64,000 bases of DNA from Isoetes taiwanensis (Eukaryota > Streptophyta > Lycopodiopsida > Isoetales > Isoetaceae): positions 1,072,415 to 1,136,414 of the forward strand of contig JAJEKV010000107.1 in NCBI GenBank assembly GCA_021234155.1, written 5' to 3'. Position numbers and translations under genes: made by a program. The notes below the pieces were generated by a model, which had not been told where the DNA came from, searched no databases, and worked only from the letters and a program-made list of their open reading frames with translations. Below, piece by piece: positions 1 through 11,641 of the stretch. Each line of letters begins with the position of its first letter. The stretch's first letter is position 1.

Positions 1-2356
1 TTATAAGGAATGTGGGAGGGCACTTAGATTTAACCAGTGATGACTTTAAGGTGTGAAACTTCGTAAAGTTGCTATATTTTACCATTTTTTAAAATCGGGA
101 TTCGATGGTTTACTAGGATGCGTAGGCTAAAGAACTTCATAAAATCGCCAGAATCTGATAATATTGCATCTCGATTATAGTAAATTCGCCAATTTAATGG
201 ACATTTTACAGTAAAAACCTCAATTTTATGGTAAAACATCCAATTCTACTAAATTCGTTTCTATAGAAATGTTGGAAAAATAAGAAACAATCGCCACAAT
301 TTCAATAGTTTAGAAGCAGCTAGAGGATGATAAAGTCATCACTGGATTTAACTGAGAACAAAAAGAAATTGGAAGTAGAGGTTTTTAAGTATTAGACTCA
401 CACTCAAAGGATATGTTGTATATCTCGATCTGTCGACATCTGCGGAAGCATTTCCATCCTTCGATAGAATGAATACTTTGATGCTGCACACGCGAATATC
501 AGCAATCCCCGTTTCAAAGAGTAATGTCGACGTTTCAAAGAGTAATGTCGACATGTTAGCAAGAAGTTGATATTACATGTGCATTAGCATTGGCCCATTC
601 CTGTTAATATTTTGTGTGATTAATATTTCTTTACATTACATACCGCATTGGCCCGTTCCTATTAATATTTTCTATTTTTTCTTTTAAATTTCCTATCTTT
701 TCATTAGGAGACGTATGCAAGTTCATTCATCATATGCTGATCCTTGCTCAAAATCGTTCATCATATGCTGATCCATCCTTGTTTGGACATTGCATGGTGT
801 AATGCAATGTGCCTCCTTGGATCCAAGTCCGAAGTTATGCATTAGCACCATGAATAAACCTGTTTGCAGCACTCCATATAGCATAGCAGGAATAGAGCAT
901 TGATCTATTTACAATTTCTAAAAACTCCAACGATACTGTAATCAGTGGTTCTTTTTTTAGTAATATTCATAAGTATGCCCTCCAACCTCTTCCAAAAACG
1001 AAATTTCTCTTTCACAAACGAATCACCACAGCTAAATCCGAAATTTTAAATTGTTGGTTGTCGGAATCCAATATGCCGTGACAATGTTTTCCTGCTTCAC
1101 TCCTGTTTACTAAAGCCAAAAGGTGAACCGCATAAAATGCCGAAGCACGGTGACATTGATTTTAAATTGTTCAGCAAATTCTTGTAATGTGATCGTTTGC
1201 TCTGGAAAATTTTACCTTGAGCAAATAATTACATCCATGGAAAACCATTTATTCTTTGTCAGAGATATCTATTTTTAGACTTCCATTGAACTGGATGGTG
1301 GATATAACCTAGCTTATTGTTTCACCCATCGCTTACTCCCATGAGCATCCTGCAAGGGAACAACGCAAGCATCAAAATAAGCCTGGACTCATCTTAGCAA
1401 GTATCAAGAATTGTACCTGAATGAAAAGATGATATGCTTTTGCTGTTATGCACACTGTGGTAGCATGTACAAATTGCCCCATCTTTGAATGAATGTCTGC
1501 AATTTAACAATGCAGGGATCAGAGAGCACAATGACTACAGTGTTATCTAAAAGATGGTTTCTATCTAATACTTCAGTTGCTGATACTTCAATACAAAACA
1601 CCTCAAAATAAATCATATTCCATTGCTGAACACTTTTGCATACTAAATTCAGCTTTGCACTGTTTGAGTTAGAATGGGGCCTCTCTTGAAGAATGGGTAA
1701 TGGAAAAGACGGAGTTTAATACGACATTTTTGGCCACAATAGAGGGGCCATATCAGAGTCATAAGATGGTTATTTGGAACATTTGGCGATGGGATTAATA
1801 AAAAAAAAAATGAAACATATAGAAACAGCAAATGCATAGGTCTTGCATGGCAATAATTAAAAAACGATGAGAAGCGAGAGGTTCAAGCGATGTCCAATCT
1901 CGGGCTTTATATTATACATGGTTTAGGACCCTAATTAAATATCCCAAAACAAAAGCATAAGAATAAGAACCAAATGCTTTACCACATTCGTGGTACTTCA
2001 AATCATTCCAACCATCGATCCTTTGCGGCTCGACTTCGAAGTTTTGCCACAGGATTAAGATGCTCCGTAAGCCTAGGGAAGTCAAAACGAATATTTCTTA
2101 TGCCAGATGTCATAGCAAAATGGATATTTAGCATCTTTGTCATTAGCAAAACGTCCTCCATAACATTTTATCAAGAAATCAATTAAGGATTATCTTTAGT
2201 AGAGAGTTGCATGAGGATTAATTACCTTAAACATTTCAAGAATATCCTGCCCAATTCTAGGAGAACATTAGCGTAAAGGAGAGACCCTACTTTGTATTCT
2301 CAAAGTTGAAACCGCCTCCGGGCAGAATAACTACAAAAATGTAAGAAGAATATGAA
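1..2356 (-). repeat. Inverted copy of anonymous repeat R
   Basis: This stretch is the reverse complement of repeat R, read forward at 2,440-4,088, 6,693-7,080 and 43,345-44,985. With the copy at 2,440 it forms a large palindrome: arms meet at 2,356 and 2,440 around an 83-bp spacer. The copy is interrupted by a MITE at 35-344. No protein family is recognisable; the short open frames have no shared protein signal among copies. R may be part of a larger non-coding transposon. Confidence 0.8.
35..344. mobile_element. Non-autonomous hAT-type MITE, 310 bp
   Basis: The ends are perfect 14-bp terminal inverted repeats, CAGTGATGACTTTA and its complement. An 8-bp target duplication GATTTAAC lies at 27-34 and 345-352. 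Two paralogous empty sites with a single GATTTAAC (written as its complement) are at 7,031-7,038 and 44,947-44,954. An 8-bp duplication with CAG-starting short inverted repeats is the hAT signature. No transposase is encoded, so mobility would need one supplied elsewhere. Confidence 0.9.
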
Positions 2357-4088
2357 TAGTAGTATGATAGTAGTATGATGAACGGAATTTTTGTTGGGAG
2401 AGCAGGATAGCGTAACAAATCGATAATAACCTGGACCTTTTCATATTCTTCTTACATTTTTGTAGTTATTCTACAGAGGAGGTTTCACTGCAGAATACAA
2501 AGTAGGTCTCTCCCTTTCGCTAATGTTCTCCTAGAATTGGGCGGGATATTGCTTGAAATGTTTAAGGTAATTAATCCTCATGCAACTCTCTACTAAAAGA
2601 TAATCCTTAATTGATTTCTTGATAAAATGTTATGGAGGACGTTTTGCTAATGACAAGTGATGCTAAATATCCATTTTGCTATGACACCGCATAAGAAATA
2701 TTCGCTTTGACTTCCCTAGGCTTCGGAGCATCTTAATCTGGGGCAAAACTTCAAAGGCGTAACCGCAAAGGATCAGATGGTTGGAATGATTTGAAGTACA
2801 CAGTAATGTGGTAAAGCATTTGGTTCTTATTCTTATGCTTTTGTTTTGGGATATTTAATTAGGGTCCAAACCATGTATAATATAAAGCCCGAGATTGAAA
2901 CGGCTTGAACCTCGCTTCTCATCGCTTTTTAATTATTGCCATGCAAGACCTATGCATTTGCTCTGCTTCTATATGTTTCATTTTTTTTTATTAATCCCAT
3001 CAGCAATGGTTCCAAATAACCATCTTATGACTGAGCATGGCCCCCTATTGTGGCCAAAATGTCGATTAAACTCCGTCTTTTCCATTACCCATTCTTCAAG
3101 AGAGGCCCCATTCTAACTCAAACAAAGGCAAAGCCGATTTAGTATGCTAAAGTGTTCAAAGAATGGAATATGATTTATTTTGAGGTGTTTTGTATTGAAG
3201 TATCAAAGAATCAAGTATTAGATAGAAACCATCTTTTAGATAACACTCGTAGTCATTGTGTTTCTCTCGATCCCCTCGCATTGTTAAATTGCGTATATTC
3301 ATTCAAAGATGGGGCAATTTGTACATGCTACCACCAGTGTGCATAACAAAGAAAAGCATATCATCTTTTCATTGTGTACAATTCTTGATACTTGCTAAGA
3401 TGAGTCCAGCTTATTTTGATGCTTGGCGCTTGTTCCCTTTGTAGGATGCTCATGGGGAGTAAGTTTATGGGTGAAACAATAAGCTAGGTTATATCCACCA
3501 TCCAGTTCAATGGAAGTCTAAAATAGATCTCCCGACAAAGAATAAATGGTTTTCCATGGATGTAATTATTTGCTCAAGGTAAAATTTTCCTGCAGCAAAC
3601 GATCACATTACAAGAATTTGGCTGAACAATTTAAAATCAATGTCACCGCGTTTCCGGCATTTTATGCGGTTCACCTTTTGGCTTTAGTAAACAGGAGTGA
3701 CGCAGGAAAACATTGTCACGACATATTGATTCCGATAACCAACAATTTAAAATTTCGGATTTAGCTGTGGTGATTCGCTTGTGAAAGAGAAATTTTGTTT
3801 TGGAAGAGGTTGAAGGGCATACTTATGAATATTACTAAAAAGAAGATGCCACCACCGATTACAAGATCGTTGAGTTTTTTTAGAAATTGTAAATAGATCA
3901 ATGCTCTATTCCCGCTTATGCTATATGGAGGCCGCAAAATGTGTTTATTCATGGTGCTAATGCATAACTTCGGACTTGATCCAAGGAGGCACATTGCATT
4001 ACACCATGCAATGTCCAAACAAGGATGGATCAAGATATGATGAATCCATTTTGAGCAAGGATCAAGATATGATGAATGAACTTGCATA
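2357..4088 (+). repeat. Repeat R, block A copy, 5' part
   Basis: Begins with an 83-bp spacer (TAGTAGTATGATAG...) also found at the start of the copy at 35,109, so 2,357 is probably a true element or segment edge. From 2,440 it mirrors the inverted copy to its left. It stops at about 4,086, where the 43-kb copy continues without a break; the continuation reappears at 6,693. No coding function recognised. Confidence 0.75.
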
Positions 4089-4756
4089 TGTAGCATAATA
4101 ACAGGGGGTTTTTTTGTGTTTTGTACACTTTTCACAAAGGTTTTCCTAAGATTTCATGGCGATGATTCGAATGGATGTACTAATGCGCACATCTAGAGTG
4201 CACCATTTCTTAGTCGTTCATTTAGTTTTTTTTTCCAATGGTCCAACATCCAAGGGCTCACAACAAAAGCCCCTTTTTTTATTTTTGAAATTTGGACATG
4301 CAAGCCTCGTGGATAGCATGATAGCATTTGGGGCATTCTTGCAAAAATTAATGTTCTTGTTGTGATCGAGTGGGAAACAGATTTGCAAATGGAAGCGTTA
4401 GTGCTTTAGTGCAAGAGGATGATCTTGACGGATGCTTGCTTCAAAGGTTTTGTGCCATACTATTCAAATTTTCCATGGCATTCCGGCGCCAAAGCATTTC
4501 TTTCGAAGGGCTTACATACATGCAACCATCGTGCATTCAAACCCTAGGGTTTCAGAATGGTTAGCAGCAACGAAGTTTTTTCAACGAATGGTTAGGTGGA
4601 GCCGTAAGACAAGGGCAAGGAGCGGCAGATGGATTTGATGCAGCTTGGCTCCTTCCTGGATTTGCGGCTAGGTTTTGGTGCAGAATCATGAAGCAAATTT
4701 GTGGGCTTATCAGGGTTTGTGCAGATGTTTTTGTGCAGATTGCAGGTTCTGATTAA

Positions 4757-5130
4757 GTCCTCCATTTCGGCATACCATCAACAGGAATTAGCAACGGTTC
4801 ACTAGATTATGATCAGGAACTTTATCACGGCCTTACAAATGCGGTAGGATCAAACACTTGGTCTTGGAGAGTTCATGTGAATATGGTTTTTCATTGCTTA
4901 CCCTTATCTTGCAGGTGATTCAAGATATTACTTTCAACAGTGATAGCCATTGGGTCTCTGTCAGCTCTTCTAGGGGAAGGCACATGCTTCTGGAGCAGTG
5001 GCATCCACATTTCATGACCGTTTGAGCAAGGATATGCATCTTTGCAAGAAAAGCTATGGGTATTATGTCCCTCTGGATATATTTCCAGATATTCTTTATG
5101 TCCATATGTAGACCCTGTAGCAGGAAGCAA
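4757..5130 (+). pseudogene. Exon fragment of ATG18/BCAS3-domain WD40 protein gene
   Basis: Two exon pieces read as the WD40/BCAS3 class of plant ATG18 proteins (ATG18f/g/h-like), which bind phosphoinositides and act in autophagy. The first ends ...ELYHGLTNA at 4,843, followed by GTAGGA. After a 71-bp intron ending CTTATCTTGCAG the second starts at 4,915 with VIQDITFNSDSHWVS, then SSSRG. The family reads (L)YRG(L/F)TNAVIQDI.F...W...SSRGT here, so the join is exact and in phase. Further on, in another frame, EKLWVLCPSGYISRYSL fits the BCAS3 pattern of a conserved (C/T)PSG turn. The rest of the gene is missing, a TAA stands at 4,754 and frames shift, so this is a captured or relic fragment. Family from memory; exact paralog unknown. 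Confidence 0.65.
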
Positions 5131-5137
5131 TCACATC

Positions 5138-5595
5138 AAACCTGAGATCTTTGGCATATTTGGTTGCTTTTCCTAAATGTTCTGTGAATGAAGGCCCTTA
5201 TAGCAGTGGAGCAGCAAAAGGTTGTAGAGAAGGAAGCCTGAGACACAAAAGAAGAAAGCTTTAACAGAGGCGACAAGGGATGCCCTTGTAAGAGTAATCC
5301 ATATGCAAGAACAAGTCCGCGAGAGAAGGAGAGTATGAAACGTCGCCAAGAGATAGAAAATGAGATCTACTTGTCCGGGGAGGAAAGCTTAAGCGATGCA
5401 AATCATTACAAGTAATTCTCTTTTTGAATACATTTTCCCATTAAACATTTTGTGGAAATCGTTCTTGCCCACATGCGTGGGTTTTACGTGACTATCTATG
5501 TAATTCTTGAAGTCGTACTTACGGGGTCATTAAAGAGGCGAGAGGCAAACAAGTTCAAAACCGACACCCGAAGTTTTTAGAGATGAGCCAATTAC
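5138..5595 (+). pseudogene. Exon fragment of Erlin-type SPFH/prohibitin-domain gene
   Basis: Reads as the C-terminal half of an Erlin-like ER membrane SPFH protein. KPEI at about 5,138 precedes a decayed stretch. Then come LIAVEQQKVVEKEA (5,196 on), KKKALTEA, and after a frameshift EIENEIYL and SLSDANHY. The family has IA..KQ.V.EKEAET.KK.A..EAE, then EIE...YL...KSLADADYY. An exon end at 5,411 is followed by GTAATT. The next exon starts at 5,538 after TTAAAGAG and continues in phase as KREANKFK, then PKFLEM in a shifted frame (family EANK.KLTPEFLE). Frameshifts and a stop make it non-functional as read. It follows ATG18/BCAS3 exons directly, so the two are from different genes. Confidence 0.65.
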
Positions 5596-6360
5596 TCCAT
5601 GCACTTGGATTATGGGGGTCGATCATGTCCTAAGCCCAAGCATATGAATTTCTTATTGGCGCTTATCTTTGTTCACACATTGCGATTTACCGCTTGGTTT
5701 CCTTTTGTGTCGAATTTCAAACATGGCTGCTCTTTAACCAAGCATTTAGCGAGAGGATTGGATATCCGTATTCTCACGGGGAAACGAAAAGCGAACGAAT
5801 GTAAATCATCATGCTATGTTACCTTATCGCCGGCGATTGGAGCCCGACAAATTTGGCATGAGAGATAGATGGGAGAGGGAGCTGCTTGGATAGGCTATGA
5901 TGAGAAGCATTAAATAGGCGATTCTTACATGGCAAAGGCGGTTTGAGGCATGAATATCTAGCATGATTAAGGCGGGGCATTGGATATAACCTTATAAGGC
6001 TAAGAAGGATGGATCAGATTTGTGTTTGAATGTAGTGTTCAAGAACAAGCACGATTTTATTTAATCCAACATGTGATACCATTCCATCTGCCATGATGCT
6101 TTGTTGTGAATCTATGGTACGGTGCCATATATAATTATTTTCTTGCTTTATCAAAGGTGTTGTTGCAATGTAAAGAAATTTCATGCTTGAAGCTGAAATG
6201 CTCTTACTTTCTGACCCGAATTCTGGTAAGCTCTTGCTCCATAATGTAGCCATACCTGTCTTGTTGTCCAGTTGTACTTTTGCAGAAAATTAACTCATCC
6301 AAGTGTGAAGTCACGTTGTTTGTTGTTTGTTCTTAGCCCCGAAGGGGCAAAATTTTTTTT

Positions 6361-6692
6361 TAACCTATAACAAAAACCATTACATTAAATTAAATTAAAC
6401 CATTACATTAAACCATTACAGTACCTTTAAATTAAATCCCCCTTCAAACCCCCTTTGGTTTGGGTGCATATTCACACGGGGGGTGACGTAGGGCAGCGAG
6501 AGCCCCTATAATTATGTTTTGCACGTACAAAATCAACACCATATAGTATATTACCTCAAATCTTATAGTATTTTGCAAATTTTGTTATACAGTATAGCAA
6601 ATTCCATACTTCCATACCCCACAAACGAGGAACTTTGTATACGGTGTAGATTAAGGAATAAGGGGTGAATATGCCTAATGAAAAGATAGGAA
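6361..6692. mobile_element. Truncated relative of the foldback MITE at 38,701
   Basis: The stretch from AACC...CCATTACATT through the motif GGTGCATATTCAC to GATTAAGGAATAA matches the left and middle parts of 38,701-38,980. The right inverted repeat is missing; the sequence switches to repeat R at CCTAATG (6,693). Confidence 0.6.
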
Positions 6693-7290
6693 ATTTAAAA
6701 GAAAAAATAGAAAATATTAATAGGAACGGGCCAATGCTAATGCCCATATAATGTAAAGAAATATTAATCACAAAAAATATTAACAGGAATGGGCCAATGC
6801 TAATGCATGTAATATCAACTTCTTTCTAACATGTCGATATTACTCTTTGAAACGTCGACATTACTCTTTGAAACGGGGATTGCTGATATTCGCGTGTGCA
6901 GCATCAAAGTATTCATTCTATCGAAGGATGGAAATGCTTCCCAGATGTCCATGGTCGAGATATACAACATATCCTTTGAGTGTGAGTCTAATACTTAAAA
7001 ACCTCTACTTCCAATTTCTTTTTGTTCTCAGTTAAATCTAAGTGCCCTCCCACATTCCTTATAAAGCATTCTTTTCTTTACTAAAATTCATCCTTTAAAC
7101 GTAAAATTAGGACACTGATGATACTATCATTAGACAATTTCAATAACAAAAATAATTATAAAAGCAAAATAATGTCCATTCTTGCCAAGATCTACATGTG
7201 TCCGTTGTTGGAAGTTGCGTATATGAAGGTTAAAGGCCAAGTAAAAAACACCACCGGGACATTAGTGGCAAAGCCTGCACACGTTACTAG
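6693..7290 (+). repeat. Repeat R, block A copy, 3' part
   Basis: Collinear with 44,580-45,205 in block B and, inverted, with 1-707. It holds the empty hAT-MITE site at 7,031-7,038. It ends in ...GTTACTAG, directly followed by TCTACTTATTT, which is a Helitron-type 3' end abutting a Helitron-type 5' end. Confidence 0.75.
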
Positions 7291-10200
7291 TCTACTTATT
7301 TAAAAGTTTTTGGGGTGGGGTGTCTCCCTTTTTCCGCCCGGTAACACTCCATTTTCCGGCCAAAAGCGTGATTTTGGCACCGGAATTATTTTTGGGAGCG
7401 TGAAGTTTTTGAAGTCCATAATTTTTTAGTTAATGGTTGATCGGCTAATTCAAGCGGACCCATCATTTTTCCGGCGGGATGTCCGCCATTTGGATTCCTC
7501 CGCTTTCATTCATTTCTTCATTCCTTCAAAATACAGCTTTGAGCACTCATAGCAAACCCTACCTTCCATGGAGTCTAGCCCAAACTTTCCGGGATTCTAG
7601 CGCCAGAGGTAAAAAACATTTGGCTTATTCTTGATTGATGTCCGCTTCAACATCGCAGTGAGACCTCTCAATCGGATCGTTTCTTCGTAAGTAGGAGGAC
7701 TCTCATCATTTTTTTCGCATGCGGGGAGGACTGGCCTCGCTTTGCCGATATTTGGTAGGAGATTGGAAGCGAAGGCATTCTTGGAGCCGTTTATTCTCCC
7801 ACGCAATTTCTGGAGCCCTTCTTGCGAGATTAGAAGCCCCGTTCTTACCTTGAGGTTTGCTTCTTTGACTTTATTTTAGCCCCTTCAATCTTCAACGATA
7901 CTAAAATATTCAAAGTCGTTAACTTTGTGAATCAGACAGCAGGGAAACTCGTGTTGAAAGGGTTGCATAGTATTATTTGAAATCTTACCGTTTAGTTGAT
8001 TTGAAATCCGATCTGCCGCCAATCAGATTTATGGTCACGATGGGTCGTGAATAGTCAAGATTTGCTAGACAATCGGTCGTGGTAGTCGGCTAGGAAATGG
8101 GCTAAGTCCTGTGCATTAGAATTGTCTTGTGGAAGGCCGAGACTGGCAAAGTACTTTTTAGTCCAAAACCATTGTACCAATTCGGCCCTAATTCTCTTGT
8201 GGCATTTAAGTAAAAGCTTTTGTAGCCGCCGGTCTGGTTGGTTTAGGCATGTATATGGTTTTGCCTTGACATGTGTTGGATAGGCCTGTGATCTTTGGCC
8301 GTGCAAGGGAATTATGTGGGTAAGACATGGTGCTAAAACTAATCTTTGGGATAGACTGGGTAAGAGGTTAATCGACTTTAAAAATAAGGCTTATTTAATC
8401 ATAATTCTTGGTCTCTCGTGGGCATAGGAGTATGATCACAATGCTTTTCATTCTCGAGATTTAAGTTGGGCTTGCATGAAGAGATTATTTGTTTTGTGAC
8501 TATTTTTTCTAGTTCATTAATGTTGTTGCTCTTATCTTTTGACAGATCGATAGCCAAACATTGCACAACAAGGAATCAAGCAGTTTATGGAATCTTGATC
8601 ATGGTTAGTCTAGGTTTATGTTTTTAGATATTGTAGGCTAAATTTCAAGCAAATGGACTAAAGTTACAACTGTTTTTCCGGCATGTTTCTTTTGTTTTTC
8701 TTCCTACTACAGCCTAGATGAAGTTTGAATGAAGTTAAGTCCTACAAGAGTTCATGGTTTCCTTTTTTATTTAAAAGGGACATCCCTTAATCATTTTGCC
8801 ATGTGTTTTCCAAATTGAGAAAGATGTAATCCGGTGATAACAACTCATTCATCTTTGGATTAGGTCTTTTATGTATGGCATATGCTTTTAATTATTTTGC
8901 TTTCTTTGTTTTATGAATAAGTAAATATTTTGCTTTCTTTGTTTTATAATATTGTGCTTCTACAGAAGGTCTGCCATATAGATTAAGTAGCTGCGACTCA
9001 TGACATTGAACGCAATATCTAGATGGATCTAATAGGGAAGCTGCATACAAATATTTAAATGCTCTATTTTACAGCCACAAAAGGGATGTCATGAGATACT
9101 ACATATCTATTTATCAATATTGCAAAGGTTGTATCTGATTTTGACAACGGATATAACGGATTTGTTTGATTTTTATCGGGCAAAGCCAACTCCACTCTTT
9201 GCTATCTAATGATTGCTAAGGATTGCCATGAATTTCTTGAATTAAAGTGGAACTTCAACATGTCATATATGAATATGAGTGAAGTAGATGCTTTTCAAGC
9301 AAGAGGTAACTAATGCATGAATTTCATTGCACATATTTCTCATTTAGTAGTAAATGACTTTTTGCTAAGCAATATATGCTTTTGTTAGTTGCAGTCATAG
9401 CATCGGGGGTACAAATCATCGAGTACATCCCAAGGTTCCAGAATGTGCTGTTGCTCTTCATTACATGTATTTCCAATTTCTCAATGTCCCGGTTTGGGGA
9501 ACTATAGACGAGCATGCAAAAGGATCCTTGCAAGCATAAATGTGTTCTTTTTTTGGTATCATAGCAGCGGAGGTACTAATTATCGATTACATCCCAAGGT
9601 TCCAGAATGTGTTGTTGCTCTTCATTACATGTATTCTCAATTTATCAATGTCCAGTTGGGGATCTTTAGACCAGAGTATCGAAGACAGCACTATAGGGAC
9701 TAGCAGTGTATGAATTCCTAATTGAAAGATAATTCCAAAGCTCTCAAACTATGCTGACGAGGTATGAGGCCTCAATATGCCAGTAGAAGGATTGAAGATG
9801 AGAAGAAGAAAGCCTAATATGGACTTGAATTTTCACCAGCAATAACTTCTGATTGATATACACTTTGCATGTTGTACAATCTGAGCATGTATTGCAATCA
9901 TCTATTTCTACCTTATGGAAAAAAAAGGAAGAAAATCAGAGTTCTACAAATCATGTTGCATGCTTTAGATCCATGAATAGTTAAATGCTTTCGGTTTTTC
10001 ACTTTCTTGATGCTGAATTAAGATTATTATGAAGGGCCGAATATGGGGATTAGGTAAGAGGAAGAAAGTTCCAGGATAAAGATGGGAGAAAAGTTTGATA
10101 AAGATGGGAGAAAAGTTTGATGTGTTGTTGCTCTTCATTACATGTATTTCCAATTTCTCAATGTCCGTTTGGGGAACTATAGACCAAAGCATGCAAAAGG

Positions 10201-11188
10201 ATCCTTGCAAGCATAAATGTGTTCTTTTGCAGTCATAGCAGCGGAGGTACAAATTATCGATTACATCCCAAGGTTCCAGAATGTGTTGTTGCTCTTCATT
10301 ACATGTATTCTCAATTTATCAATGTCCAGTTGGGGATCTTTAGACCAGAGTATCGAAGACAGCAATGTATGAATTCCTAATTGAAAGATAATTCCAAAGC
10401 TCTCAAGCTATGCTGACGAGGTATGAGGCCTCAATATGCCAGTAGAAGGATTGAAGATGAGAAGAAGAAAGCCTAATATGGACTTGAATTTTCACCAGCA
10501 ATAACTTCTGATTGATATACACTTTGCATGTTGTACAATCTGAGCATGTATTGCAATCATCTATTTCTACCTTATGGAAAAAAAGGAAGAAAATCAGAGT
10601 TCTACAAATCATGTTGCATGCTTTAGATCCATGAATAGTTAAATGCTTTCTGTTTTTCGCTTTCTTGATGCTGAATTAAGATTATTATGAAGGGCCGAAT
10701 ATGGGGATTAGGTAAGAGGAAGAAAGTTCCAGGATAAAGATGGGAGAAAAGTTTGATCATTTGCAAGTAAACATTGCACCTTCTTCTTATGTTTAACGAT
10801 GTATGCAACAAAGGGAATCAGTTGCATAAAATGGTGCTCATGGAAAGGCCGTGTTATATGGTGTGAAGATATTTAGTGATCTACTAATTTCACATTACAT
10901 TTGCCATATATGTATCAAAAACTCGTGAGAATCATACACACGGTCAAGAACCCAAACCAAACCAAATCAGGGTAAAGTTGAGTAAAAGCACATGCTCTAT
11001 TTTGGAAGTTGCACATATGGACATTAAAGAGGAGTAAAAGCACATGCCCAGGAGCGTCAAGAACCCAAACCAAACCAAATCAGGGTAAAGTTGAGTAAAA
11101 GCACATGCTCTATTTTGGAAGTTGCACATATGGACGTTAAAGTGGAGTAAAAGCACATGCCCAGCAACGCCGGGCACCCGTTTACTAG
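7291..11188 (+). mobile_element. Candidate non-autonomous Helitron, block A copy
   Basis: The left edge is TCTACTTATTTAAAAG, followed by an AT-rich stretch and GGGGTGGGGTG. The right edge has a hairpin (TGCCC, 8-nt loop, GGGCA) at about 11,157-11,175, then CCCGTTTA and CTAG|T. 5'-TC, a 3' hairpin about 8 nt before CTRR and a following T are the canonical Helitron marks. The base before TC is G, not A. No RepHel helicase is recognisable. Inside, a cassette containing CATCCCAAGGTTCC and CTTCATTACATG recurs at about 9,400, 9,590, 10,110 and 10,260, and a 113-bp unit is doubled at 10,943-11,168. Nothing else in the interior is recognised. Confidence 0.5.
10943..11168 (+). repeat. Two 113-bp tandem units at the Helitron 3' end
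   Basis: GTCAAGAACCCAAACC starts at 10,943 and again at 11,056. Each unit ends in AAAGCACATGCCC; only the second continues into the terminal hairpin and CTAG. The same doubled structure is at about 48,784-49,010 in block B. Confidence 0.85.
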
Positions 11189-11462
11189 TGCATCTTTAAA
11201 AAGGAATTGTAAGAGATGGCAAATATCCATCTAGATACCCAAGTTGGTTGCATAATATCTTCCTTCAAGGCTAGAGATAAGTGCAATTTGATCTCCATAT
11301 CTACAAAGGTGCCATTGTATTGGATATAGCTCGGGCTATGGAGCTATTTTATGGGCTTCTGTTGCGAGTTTTTTAATATTATCATATGTTCCTTGATTGT
11401 TGAAGATACTTAACCCCCAAGTCGAAATAAATATCTCTAACATATAATTATAATAGGGCAGA

Positions 11463-11641
11463 TTCTAGAATGTTCTATAATTAGACATTTTTATGCAAAT
11501 ATTCCAATGGTACATGCAAGAGGAAGCTACTAGAAGATTCCGATGGGATGGAGCGTTTCTGGAAGGTATCGGGCCTTTCTGGAAGCGGTCTTTCTAGAAA
11601 GTTCTCTTGGATTATAGAAGCTGGCGTACGTGCTTCTAGAA
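11463..11641. promoter_or_regulatory. Cluster of heat-shock elements
   Basis: Two complete three-box sites of the form TTCnnGAAnnTTC lie at 11,463-11,475 (TTCTAGAATGTTC) and 11,592-11,604 (TTCTAGAAAGTTC). Two-box sites are at 11,533-11,540 (GAAGATTC), 11,557-11,564 and 11,577-11,584 (both TTCTGGAA) and 11,634-11,641 (TTCTAGAA). Six sites in 180 bp is far more than base composition would give. HSF trimers bind such arrays. A TATTAAAAGG stretch at about 11,969 could serve as a TATA box; no clear gene follows. Confidence 0.75.

Larger units (their letters stand above)
4087..6692. other. 2.6-kb segment inserted into repeat R in block A
   Basis: Absent from block B, where repeat R is continuous at about 44,575-44,580. 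The first ~200 bases (4,089-4,290) resemble 36,548-36,820, including ATGTAGCAT(A/T)ATAACAGGGG and a later CAAGGGCTCA. It then carries exon fragments of two unrelated genes (4,757-5,130 and 5,138-5,595) and ends inside a truncated foldback MITE (6,361-6,692). Gene fragments from two loci in one inserted segment suggest transduplication by a transposon, but I could not define both termini. Bases 5,600-6,330 hold no recognised gene. Confidence 0.6.

Noticed and set aside
7311-7321. GGGGTGGGGTG as a possible G-quadruplex
   Set aside because: Only two runs of four G occur; four closely spaced runs are needed for an intramolecular quadruplex.
9380-10760. CRISPR-like spaced repeats in the Helitron candidate
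   Set aside because: The repeated pieces are unequal, long and contiguous duplications in a plant genome, without regular spacers.
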